Shown here: positions 1-6,428 of the stretch, in pieces
Layout: each line of letters opens with the position of its first letter
How positions within the stretch are numbered: the stretch's first letter is position 1
Source: an uncultured Loktanella sp.
GTDB lineage: Bacteria > Pseudomonadota > Alphaproteobacteria > Rhodobacterales > Rhodobacteraceae
NCBI GenBank assembly: GCA_913061335.1
Contig: CAJXTP010000051.1
Coordinates: 1-15,207, forward strand
DNA length: 15,207 nt
Direction: 5' to 3'
Made by a program: the position numbers and the translations under genes
The notes under the pieces: model-generated
Told to the model about the DNA's origin: nothing
The model's database searches: none
Seen by the model: only the letters and a program-made list of their open reading frames with translations

Positions 1-42
1 CCTCTCTATTCGTCGGCAGCGTCAGATGTGTATAAGAGACAG
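1..42 (+). other. Nextera sequencing adapter remnant (non-genomic)
   Basis: Bases 10-23 read TCGTCGGCAGCGTC and bases 24-42 read AGATGTGTATAAGAGACAG. Together these are the Illumina Nextera read-1 adapter, whose second part is the Tn5 mosaic end. Bases 2-9 (CTCTCTAT) match the i5 index I know as N502/S502, in the place an index occupies, and base 1 fits the last base of the P5 arm. The whole prefix is library-construction DNA left on a contig end. Translating through it gives the false N-terminus MYKRQ in front of the ftsI fragment. Confidence 0.97.
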
Positions 43-738
43 ATTGTAAAGTCATCCAACATCGGCACTGCGCGCATCGCAATGGACATCGGCGCAGAGC
101 GTCAGCAAGATTTTCTGGCGTCACTTGGCTTCACAAAAGCCACACCAGTTGAGCTGTCAGAGGCCCCATCTGGCGCGCCTCTTTTACCGCAAAATTGGTC
201 TGAAATATCAACGATGACAATATCTTACGGACACGGCCTGTCGTCATCGCCGCTACATTTGGCCGCAGGCTATGCATCATTACTTAACGGTGGCACGCGG
301 GTTGAACCCACGTTGCTCCGCCGTTCCACACCGCAAAACGGCCCGCGTGTTGTTAGCGACGCGGTCAGCGCCCAAGCCCGCGATATGCTGCGCCAAGTGG
401 TTGTGCGTGGCACCGCATCATTCGGCGAGGTTGCAGGCTACGAGGTCGGCGGCAAAACCGGTACTGCTGATAAGGCAAAAGAGAATGGCGGCGGATATTA
501 TGACGACAAAGTCATCGCGACATTTGCATCCGTGTTCCCTGCCAATGACCCTAAATATATCTTGATCGTCACCTTTGACGAGCCATCAGAGAATTCAGGC
601 GCAGAACCGCGCCGCACGGCTGGTTGGACCGCCGTTCCTGTGGCCGCAGAGATGATCCGCCGCACCGCGCCTTTGCTTGGATTGCGTCCGCAAGTGGACA
701 CTTCAGAGCCGATCGGTGTAACACTCACCTCAAACTAA
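43..738 (+). CDS. ftsI: FtsI (PBP3) septal peptidoglycan transpeptidase, 3' part
   Basis: This is the C-terminal 231 residues of a class B penicillin-binding protein, the D,D-transpeptidase that cross-links septal peptidoglycan in the periplasm as partner of FtsW. The real sequence begins inside the transpeptidase domain at KSSN, which contains the SxN active-site motif (codons 52-60). The third catalytic motif follows as GGKTGTAD. The segment ISYGHGLSSSPLHLAAGYA is typical of FtsI and related class B enzymes. The N-terminal membrane anchor, the dimerisation domain and the SxxK nucleophile motif are missing because the contig starts here; this is an assembly end, not a gene lesion. The GTG-initiated reading from base 28 is adapter and was excluded. 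murE begins 15 nt downstream, so the two are probably cotranscribed. Confidence 0.96.
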   Translation: MVKSSNIGTARIAMDIGAERQQDFLASLGFTKATPVELSEAPSGAPLLPQNWSEISTMTISYGHGLSSSPLHLAAGYASLLNGGTRVEPTLLRRSTPQNGPRVVSDAVSAQARDMLRQVVVRGTASFGEVAGYEVGGKTGTADKAKENGGGYYDDKVIATFASVFPANDPKYILIVTFDEPSENSGAEPRRTAGWTAVPVAAEMIRRTAPLLGLRPQVDTSEPIGVTLTSN

Positions 739-753
739 TTAAGAGTGAGCAAC

Positions 754-2253
754 ATGGGCCAGCAGACGAAATCCTTGGCCGCATTGGGCCTCGCCGCGCA
801 GTCAGGCCGCGATGCCCAGATTACCGGCTTGACGGTCGACAGCCGCAACGTAAAAACCGGCATGCTGTTCGCCGCTTTGCCCGGCACTGCGGTGCATGGG
901 GCCGAATTTATCCAATACGCATTGCGCATGGGCGCTGCCGCGATTTTGACAGACCCCAAGGGCGCCGAGATAGCCGCGATTGAACTGGCCGCATCAGATG
1001 CCGCATTGATCATCGCCCAAGACCCGCGCCAAACATTGGCCCTGACCGCATCGCTTTGGTCGGGCGCGCATCCGCGCACTGTGGTCGCGGTGACTGGCAC
1101 AAACGGCAAGACGTCGGTCAGCACATTCGCGCGCCAAATATGGGAAGAGATGGGCATCGCGGGGGTTAACCTTGGCACCACAGGCGTTGAAGGCGCGTGG
1201 ACCCATCCGCTCAAACATACGACCCCAGAACCGATCACATTGCACCGCGTCATGGCCGAGGCGACAGCCCAGGGCATCACCCACGTCGCAATGGAAGCAT
1301 CTTCGCACGGGCTGGATCAGCGCCGCTTGGACGGTGTTGTTTTGGCTGCCGCAGGGTTCACGAATTTCACCCAAGATCATCTGGATTACCACGAAACATT
1401 CGAGGCATATTTCAATGCCAAGATGGGCTTGTTCACCCGCGTGCTGGCCGATGACGGTGTCGCTGTGATCAACTTGGATGATCCAATGGGCCAGCGTGTC
1501 GCCGATATCTGCGTCGATCGTGGCCAAGAAGTAATCGGCGTCGGGCGCAGCGTTGATGCCCGTTTGCGCCTAACGGGTCAGCGGTTTGATGCAACAGGCC
1601 AAGACCTGCTGTTTGAATGGCAAGGCAAGGCGCACCAGACGCGGCTTAATCTGATCGGCGGATTTCAGGCGGATAACGTGCTGCTGGCGGCTGGTTTGGT
1701 CATTGCGGCGGGCGCAAATCCGCTGGACGTGTTTGATACGCTGCCACATCTGACGACCGTGCGTGGCCGGATGGAACTGGCCGCGACCCGCGATAGCGGT
1801 GCGGCGGTGTTCGTCGATTACGCCCATACGCCCGACGCCGTCGCGACCGCGCTTAAGGCGATGCGCCCGCATGTGATGGGCCGGATTATTGCGATTGTGG
1901 GGGCAGGCGGCGACCGCGATGCAGGCAAACGCCCGTTGATGGGGGCGGCTGCAACCGCACATGCGGACGTTGTGATCATCACCGACGATAACCCACGTTC
2001 TGAGGACCCCGCGAGCATTCGCGCCGCCGTTTTGGCAGGCGCATTAAACGGCATTGGCACTCCAAGCGTGACCGAAGTCGGCGACCGCGCCGAGGCGATT
2101 TTGCGCGGCGTCGATGCGCTGTCTGCCGGCGACGCATTGTTGATCGCAGGCAAGGGCCACGAGAGCGGCCAAACCATCGGCGACGTGGTTCTGCCCTTTG
2201 ATGATGTCGAACAGGCCAGCGTCGCGGTGGCCGCATTGGAGGGCCGGATATGA
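754..2253 (+). CDS. murE: MurE, UDP-MurNAc-L-Ala-D-Glu:meso-DAP ligase
   Basis: This cytoplasmic ATP-dependent Mur ligase adds meso-diaminopimelate to UDP-MurNAc-L-Ala-D-Glu. Visible are the N-terminal uridine-binding region (GLTVDSRNV), the P-loop GTNGKT at residues 115-120, the lysine expected to be carbamylated (K223 in YFNAKMG), and DNPR starting at residue 412, the meso-DAP-recognition signature. These positions nearly coincide with the E. coli enzyme. The length is 499 residues. I prefer ATG 754 because AAGAG (741-745) lies 8 nt upstream. An in-frame GTG at 745 would add three residues but has no Shine-Dalgarno sequence. The stop overlaps the murF start by 4 bp (ATGA), implying translational coupling. 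Nothing is missing or unusual. Confidence 0.97.
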   Translation: MGQQTKSLAALGLAAQSGRDAQITGLTVDSRNVKTGMLFAALPGTAVHGAEFIQYALRMGAAAILTDPKGAEIAAIELAASDAALIIAQDPRQTLALTASLWSGAHPRTVVAVTGTNGKTSVSTFARQIWEEMGIAGVNLGTTGVEGAWTHPLKHTTPEPITLHRVMAEATAQGITHVAMEASSHGLDQRRLDGVVLAAAGFTNFTQDHLDYHETFEAYFNAKMGLFTRVLADDGVAVINLDDPMGQRVADICVDRGQEVIGVGRSVDARLRLTGQRFDATGQDLLFEWQGKAHQTRLNLIGGFQADNVLLAAGLVIAAGANPLDVFDTLPHLTTVRGRMELAATRDSGAAVFVDYAHTPDAVATALKAMRPHVMGRIIAIVGAGGDRDAGKRPLMGAAATAHADVVIITDDNPRSEDPASIRAAVLAGALNGIGTPSVTEVGDRAEAILRGVDALSAGDALLIAGKGHESGQTIGDVVLPFDDVEQASVAVAALEGRI

Positions 2254-3674
2254 GCGTGCTTTGGACGGCGACAGACGCGGCTTTGGCGACGGGTGGCAAG
2301 GCCACTGGCGACTGGTCCGCAAACGGCGTGTCGATTGATACGCGCACGATTGCGGCAGGCGATTTGTTCGTCGCACTAAAGGATATTCGCGACGGGCATG
2401 ACTTTGTTGCGATGGCCTTGGACAAGGGCGCTGCGGCTGCTTTGGTGACCCACCGCCCAGAAGACGTGGCGGCTGATGCGCCGCTTTTGGTCGTGGATGA
2501 CGTGTTGGTTGCACTCGAGGCCTTGGGCCGCGCCGCGCGTGCCCGCACCAGCGCAAAAGTCGTCGGTGTCACAGGGTCTGTCGGCAAGACATCAACCAAG
2601 GAAATGCTGCGCACGGTCTTGTCCCCACAAGGCAAAACCCATGCAGCCGAGGCGTCTTATAACAACCACTGGGGGGTGCCGCTGACGCTTGCGCGGATGC
2701 CAGCCGATACGCAGTTTGCGGTGATCGAGATCGGCATGAGCAACCCCGGTGAAATCGGACCGCTCGCCAAATTGGCGCAGTTGGATGTGGCGATGGTCAC
2801 AACCGTGGCCGCCGCCCATCTAGAAGCATTTGAAAACGTGTCAGGCATCGCAGTCGAGAAGGCCGCGATCATGGACGGGTTGGTGTTGGGTGGGATTGCG
2901 GTGCTGAACGCGGACATCCCAACAGCGGGAATTTTACAGCAAAAAGCAGTCGTTTGCGGTGCCAGCCAAATCTTGTTTGGTATGCACGGCACTGATTGGC
3001 AGGCGACCGACGTGCGGCTAACAGGTGACACAACCGTCGTTTGCGCCGCGCATGGGGGCACCGAATATCTGTTCAAACTGGCTGTGCCTGGCAGGCATTT
3101 TGCAATGAATGCAGTTGGCGTTTTGGCCGTTGTTGACGCGCTTGGCGCGGACGCGGGGCAGGCGTCGCGCGACATTGCGAAATGGGCGCCACCTGATGGG
3201 CGCGGCACCCGCGAAGTCGTTGTGCTCGACGTGGCCGTGCCAGACAGTACGCTCGACCTGATTGATGATGCGTTCAACGCAAACCCCACGTCGGTGACCG
3301 CCAGCCTAGAGATATTGGCTGCCGCCACGCCGCGCCATAACGTCGGCCGGATTGTCAAAGGTCGGCGCATTGCCGTGCTGGGTGATATGTTGGAACTCGG
3401 CCCCTCCGAGCATGAGATGCACCGCGCCATCGCTCATGATAAATTCCTGCAAAGCTTGGACATTGTGCACTGTGTCGGACCGCGCATGAAGCACCTTCAC
3501 GACGCTCTGCCAGAGGGTCAGCGCGGTGAATGGACGGCGGATGCAGCCGGAATGACCGCCCAAATCGGGCGATTGTTGGATGCGGGTGATGTGGTGCTGG
3601 TGAAGGGGTCAAAGGGCAGTAAAGTGTCCCTAGTCGTTGACGCGATCCGTAAACTCGGGCATCGCAACGCCTAA
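2250..3674 (+). CDS. murF: MurF, UDP-MurNAc-tripeptide:D-Ala-D-Ala ligase
   Basis: This cytoplasmic Mur ligase attaches the D-Ala-D-Ala dipeptide (made by Ddl, encoded at the window end) to UDP-MurNAc-tripeptide, completing the pentapeptide precursor. It is 474 residues long. An N-terminal substrate domain carries GVSIDTRT. The central ATPase domain has the P-loop GSVGKTST starting at about residue 110, followed by NNHWGVPLTLAR and EIGMSNPGEI, which are characteristic of MurF. The C-terminal domain contains DDAFNANPTSV and AVLGDMLELG. The start codon overlaps the murE stop by 4 bp, so it is probably translated by coupling. mraY follows after 31 nt. Confidence 0.97.
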   Translation: MSVLWTATDAALATGGKATGDWSANGVSIDTRTIAAGDLFVALKDIRDGHDFVAMALDKGAAAALVTHRPEDVAADAPLLVVDDVLVALEALGRAARARTSAKVVGVTGSVGKTSTKEMLRTVLSPQGKTHAAEASYNNHWGVPLTLARMPADTQFAVIEIGMSNPGEIGPLAKLAQLDVAMVTTVAAAHLEAFENVSGIAVEKAAIMDGLVLGGIAVLNADIPTAGILQQKAVVCGASQILFGMHGTDWQATDVRLTGDTTVVCAAHGGTEYLFKLAVPGRHFAMNAVGVLAVVDALGADAGQASRDIAKWAPPDGRGTREVVVLDVAVPDSTLDLIDDAFNANPTSVTASLEILAAATPRHNVGRIVKGRRIAVLGDMLELGPSEHEMHRAIAHDKFLQSLDIVHCVGPRMKHLHDALPEGQRGEWTADAAGMTAQIGRLLDAGDVVLVKGSKGSKVSLVVDAIRKLGHRNA

Positions 3675-3705
3675 GACTTGAACACGAATACAAAGGTTTT
3701 TGATT

Positions 3706-4788
3706 ATGCTTTATTGGTTAACAGCGCTTTCTGACGGCGGCGATTTCTTTAACCTGTTTCGGTACATCACATTCCGCGCTGGCGGGGCGTTCATGACCGC
3801 GCTTGTGTTCGGGTTCATCTTTGGGTTGCCGCTGATCAACGTGCTGCGCCGCAAACAAGGCAAGGGCCAACCAATCAGGGAAGACGGCCCCGAAGGGCAT
3901 TTTGCCAAAGCAGGCACCCCCACAATGGGCGGCTTGCTGATCGTTGGCGCACTGACGTTTTCGACGCTCTTGTGGGCGCGCTTGGACAACCCGTTCATCT
4001 GGATGGTCCTGTTCGTGACACTGTCGTTCGCGGCCATCGGATTTGCAGATGACTACGCCAAAGTATCCAAGCAAACCACCGCAGGCGTGTCCGGTAAGGT
4101 GCGGATGTTGCTCGGTATTTTGATTGCAGCGATCGCGGGATACTGGGCAGCACAATACCATCCGGCCGATCTGACCAACCAGCTCGCGGTGCCTGTGTTA
4201 AAGAATACCCTGCTGAACCTCGGGTTTATGTTCATCCCATTTGCAGTCATCGTGATCGTCGGATCGGCCAATGCGGTGAACCTGACAGACGGGCTTGACG
4301 GCTTGGCGATTATGCCCGTGATGATCGCAGCCGCCACGTTCGGGATCATTTCCTACGCCGTCGGGCGCACCGACTTCACCCAATATCTGGACCTGCATTA
4401 TGTGGCTGATACCGGCGAAATCCTGATCTTCTGCATGGCGCTCATCGGCGGAGGGCTCGGGTTCCTGTGGTACAACGCACCACCCGCCGCCGTGTTCATG
4501 GGCGACACAGGGTCCTTGGCCCTCGGCGGCGCACTCGGCGCAATCGCAGTGGCGACCAAGCACGAGATCGTCTTGGCAATCGTCGGCGGCGTCTTTGTGG
4601 TCGAGGCCCTGTCGGTCATCATCCAAGTCCTCTATTTCAAATGGTCCGGCAAACGCGTGTTCCTCATGGCGCCAATCCACCACCACTACGAGAAAAAGGG
4701 CTGGGCCGAACCGCAGATCGTCATCCGGTTCTGGATCGTCTCGCTCATCCTAGCGATGATTGGCCTCGCGACATTGAAGGTGCGTTAG
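3706..4788 (+). CDS. mraY: MraY, phospho-MurNAc-pentapeptide transferase
   Basis: This polytopic inner-membrane enzyme transfers phospho-MurNAc-pentapeptide from UDP to undecaprenyl phosphate, forming lipid I. With ATG 3706 it is 360 residues, the E. coli length, and conserved residues fall at E. coli positions: the Asp pair in ADDYAK is D115/D116 and the Asp in MGDTGS is D267. NLTDGLDGLA and the HHH cluster at about 325-327 (APIHHHYEKKGW) are also present, with about ten hydrophobic segments. I chose ATG 3706 because AAAGG (3692-3696) sits 9 nt upstream; the in-frame TTG at 3700 would be only 3 nt away. In many relatives murD follows directly, but here about 1.6 kb intervenes. Confidence 0.98.
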   Translation: MLYWLTALSDGGDFFNLFRYITFRAGGAFMTALVFGFIFGLPLINVLRRKQGKGQPIREDGPEGHFAKAGTPTMGGLLIVGALTFSTLLWARLDNPFIWMVLFVTLSFAAIGFADDYAKVSKQTTAGVSGKVRMLLGILIAAIAGYWAAQYHPADLTNQLAVPVLKNTLLNLGFMFIPFAVIVIVGSANAVNLTDGLDGLAIMPVMIAAATFGIISYAVGRTDFTQYLDLHYVADTGEILIFCMALIGGGLGFLWYNAPPAAVFMGDTGSLALGGALGAIAVATKHEIVLAIVGGVFVVEALSVIIQVLYFKWSGKRVFLMAPIHHHYEKKGWAEPQIVIRFWIVSLILAMIGLATLKVR

Positions 4789-4850
4789 CACCGACAATGG
4801 CGACGGCGCACGCTCTCGTTTAGCTAATCACTCCCCACAAACGACACGCG

Positions 4851-4947
4851 CGGCGGAACGCCGAGCAGCGCCCGACCCTCCCGTCACGCCCAAGGCGTGC
4901 AATCAAACGGAGTGAGGGCGCTTTGCACCCACCTAGGGTCAGGCGCT
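4851..4947 (-). repeat. Structured palindromic element (hairpin plus three-way junction), possible dispersed repeat or RNA
   Basis: A long closing stem pairs 4867-4879 with 4935-4947 (12 of 13 positions complementary). Inside it are two hairpins: CACGCC-CAA-GGCGTG (4885-4899) and GGGCGC-TTT-GCACCC (4916-4930, one mismatch). A separate hairpin, CGGCG-GAA-CGCCG, lies next to it (4851-4863). The only two mismatches, 4873/4941 and 4919/4927, are C-A on the plus strand and become G-U pairs in a minus-strand transcript. That favours an RNA read from the minus strand, opposite to mraY. No poly-T tract follows any stem. I cannot match it to a named RNA family; a dispersed intergenic repeat is equally plausible. 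Confidence 0.6.
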
Positions 4948-4964
4948 ACTCTAGTTCTTCCCCT

Positions 4965-5001
4965 TACGGTTGATCCTGCTATGGTTTGCAAATTAACCGT
5001 A
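4965..5001. promoter_or_regulatory. Inverted repeat before the TPR gene
   Basis: TACGGTT (4965-4971) is repeated in inverted orientation as AACCGTA (4995-5001), 7 of 7 bases with a 23-nt gap. The right arm ends on the first base of the putative Shine-Dalgarno AGGAA of the TPR gene, and a weak -10-like TATGGT (4980-4985) lies between the arms. It could be an operator or an RNA hairpin limiting ribosome access. A 7-bp match can also occur by chance, so confidence is low. Confidence 0.25.
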
Positions 5002-5011
5002 GGAATTTCAT

Positions 5012-5629
5012 TTGACCGAATTTTTTGCCGCAAATCAAAATATGATCATTCTCGTTGGGCTGATTTCAGGCATCCTTGGGATTGCAGCTTTTGGTTCCGC
5101 ATTACTCCGCTGGTATCGAGGCACCCCAACCGCGGTCACAGTCACAAATTCAGAAGCCCTCAATCCTGCTCGCAGGCCCAACCTCATTGAAATGACCCCC
5201 AGCGAATTTACCGTGTGGACAACTGAGTTACGCGAAACAGCCTATACGGAACGCGACAAATTGCACGGACCGGCGCTCATCGCTCTCGAAGATAAAATCA
5301 CTGACCTGACCCGCCAACTTGCAAACCCAGAAGAAGCGCTTGCACAGCAACACGCGATTATCATCAGCTTGGAAGAAAAGCTAAGAGGCTTTGGCAACGA
5401 CATCGGCGGCGACCGCATCGCCGAGGCTAAAACAGCCCTAGAAGCAGGCGATTATTCCATCGCCGATGACATCTTCGCAGAAATCGAAGCCCGCGAACAA
5501 ATGGCCGTGCAAAACGCCGCCCGCGCTGCCTTTGGACGCGGCGAAGTCGCAGAAGCCCAAGTCCGCTGGCACGACTCTACACCCACTACAAGCGCGCGGT
5601 TCACCTGCATGAAACAACCGAACATCTGA
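5012..5629 (+). CDS. Membrane-anchored TPR protein, N-terminal part (frameshifted)
   Basis: This is the first half of a gene of unknown function. TTG 5012 is preferred because AGGAA (5001-5005) lies 6 nt upstream; in-frame ATG 5042 has no Shine-Dalgarno and would cut off the first ten residues. Residues about 10-32 form one hydrophobic segment (MIILVGLISGILGIAAFGSA) followed by RWYRG, suggesting an anchored protein with most of its chain in the cytoplasm. Residues about 85-130 are charged and helical, possibly a coiled coil, then GDRIAEAKTALEAGDYSIAD starts a TPR-like helical region. Sense ends at about D188 (5573-5575). The last 17 residues, to the stop at 5627-5629, look like out-of-frame translation, because the expected continuation is in another frame and runs into the ORF at 5644. 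Intact, the protein would be about 427 residues. Confidence 0.7.
   Translation: MTEFFAANQNMIILVGLISGILGIAAFGSALLRWYRGTPTAVTVTNSEALNPARRPNLIEMTPSEFTVWTTELRETAYTERDKLHGPALIALEDKITDLTRQLANPEEALAQQHAIIISLEEKLRGFGNDIGGDRIAEAKTALEAGDYSIADDIFAEIEAREQMAVQNAARAAFGRGEVAEAQVRWHDSTPTTSARFTCMKQPNI
5571..5580 (+). other. Apparent one-base frameshift in the TPR gene
   Basis: The upstream frame reads RWHD up to 5575. From 5578 the downstream frame reads YTHYKRAVHLHETTEHLIPY and continues without a stop into the TPR half. Only two bases (TC, 5576-5577) lie between them, so one missing base restores a single reading frame from 5012 to 6294 (188 + 1 + 238 residues). It is either a real deletion or a sequence error. 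No slippery heptamer is visible, so programmed frameshifting is unlikely. Confidence 0.8.
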
Positions 5630-5643
5630 TACCCTACGCCCGC

Positions 5644-6294
5644 ATGACATGGCGCTTGGCCAAAGGCGATGAAGCCGTCGCTGTGCACGAAAAAATCCTC
5701 ACCTTGATAAAAGCCGAATTTGGCGACCAAAGCCGACAATACGCAGCTCAACTCAACAACGTTGCAGTCGTGGTGAAGGATCAGGGGCGGTACCCCGAGG
5801 CAGATGCGCTTTACCGCGACGCACTTGCGATTGACGCCGACACCGTCGGCACGGCGCATCCCGACTATGCCATCGGCCTCAACAACCTTGCGGGCGTGGT
5901 GCGGGATCAGGGGCGGTACGGCGAGGCAGAGGGGCTTTACCGCGACGCGCTGAAGATCGGCGCGGACACGATTGGCACGGCGCATCCCGACTATGCCACC
6001 CACCTCAACAACCTTGCGAGCGTGGTACGGGCGCAGGGGCGGTACCCCGAGGCAGAGGCGCTTTTCCGCGACGCACTTGCGATTGACGCGAACACCATTG
6101 GCACGGCGCATCCTGACTATGCCACCGACCTCAACAACCTTGGTGTGAATATGGCTTATCAAGATAAGTTCCCAGAGGCCCGCGAACTGCTCGAACAGGC
6201 GCTTGCCATTCTTAAGGTGGCCCTGCCTGCGGATCATCCCGATATTGCGTCAAATGAACAAAGCCTCGCGGCTGTTATCGCCGAAATCGACTAA
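5644..6294 (+). CDS. TPR-repeat protein, C-terminal part of the frameshifted gene
   Basis: This half holds the tetratricopeptide repeats. Its frame is open from 5578, and ATG 5644 is merely the first ATG in it, with no convincing ribosome-binding site, so it is unlikely to be an independent gene. After a lead-in helix pair (WRLAKGDEAVAVHEKILTLI) come three 42-residue repeats of the kinesin-light-chain-like type, each following the pattern LNNLAxVVRxQGRYxEAEALYRDAL then a spacer ending GTAHPDY. A fourth, degenerate repeat follows (LNNLGVNMAYQDKFPEARELLEQALAI) with a C-terminal cap. Such repeats usually bind partner proteins; no catalytic domain is visible. The function and any link to cell-wall synthesis are unknown. 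It sits between mraY and murD, where the dcw order normally has nothing. Confidence 0.7.
   Translation: MTWRLAKGDEAVAVHEKILTLIKAEFGDQSRQYAAQLNNVAVVVKDQGRYPEADALYRDALAIDADTVGTAHPDYAIGLNNLAGVVRDQGRYGEAEGLYRDALKIGADTIGTAHPDYATHLNNLASVVRAQGRYPEAEALFRDALAIDANTIGTAHPDYATDLNNLGVNMAYQDKFPEARELLEQALAILKVALPADHPDIASNEQSLAAVIAEID
5755..6132 (+). repeat. Three 126-bp tandem repeats within the TPR gene
   Basis: Units start at 5755, 5881 and 6007, each beginning AACAAC, and a fourth start at 6133 diverges quickly. Each unit is exactly 126 bp, encoding one 42-residue TPR. The units are alike at the DNA level, for example sharing CAGGGGCGGTAC and GGCACGGCGCATCC, which suggests recent duplication or gene conversion rather than selection on protein alone. 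Repeats of this kind can change copy number by recombination. Confidence 0.9.
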
Positions 6295-6314
6295 TCCACA
6301 CTACCAAATTTGAC

Positions 6315-6358
6315 TTATGCAAAACTTATACGAAACTTATGCGAAACATACACGAACA
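6315..6358. repeat. Four 11-bp iterated units upstream of murD
   Basis: Consecutive units are TTATGCAAAAC (6315-6325), TTATACGAAAC (6326-6336), TTATGCGAAAC (6337-6347) and a degenerate ATACACGAACA (6348-6358). The 11-bp period is close to one helical turn, so a protein binding each unit would sit on one face of the DNA. The units lie in the gap between the TPR gene and murD, about 70 bp before the murD start, where a promoter would be expected. A -35-like TTGACT (6310-6315) abuts the array, but I see no well-spaced -10. The binding protein is unknown. Confidence 0.6.
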
Positions 6359-6428
6359 TTTCCCTTGTGGTCTTGTTTTTGGGCCGCTCTGACGGCACTG
6401 TCTGCACAACTTCAAAAAGGGTGTGGCA

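Noticed and set aside
28..42. GTG start giving an ftsI fragment that begins MYKRQ
   Set aside because: These bases are the Tn5 mosaic end of a Nextera adapter, not genomic sequence.
2657..3430. Long minus-strand reading frame opposite murF
   Set aside because: Shadow frame over a well-supported murF. The composition is low-complexity with no motif, as is common in GC-rich coding DNA.
4867..4947. Rho-independent terminator for mraY
   Set aside because: The structure is branched and much larger than a terminator stem, and no T-run follows on the plus strand.
5629..5650. Programmed frameshift or two separate coupled genes in the TPR region
   Set aside because: The frame continuity extends well upstream of ATG 5644 to 5578, and no slippery heptamer is visible near 5576, so a simple indel explains the data better.
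5452..6237. Long minus-strand reading frame with internal repeats opposite the TPR gene
   Set aside because: It mirrors the 126-bp repeats of the plus-strand gene, has no ribosome-binding site and no recognisable domain. The plus-strand frames encode clear TPR units.
5755..6358. CRISPR array
   Set aside because: The 126-bp units are coding TPR repeats without spacers, and the 11-bp units are contiguous and too short. No cas genes are present.
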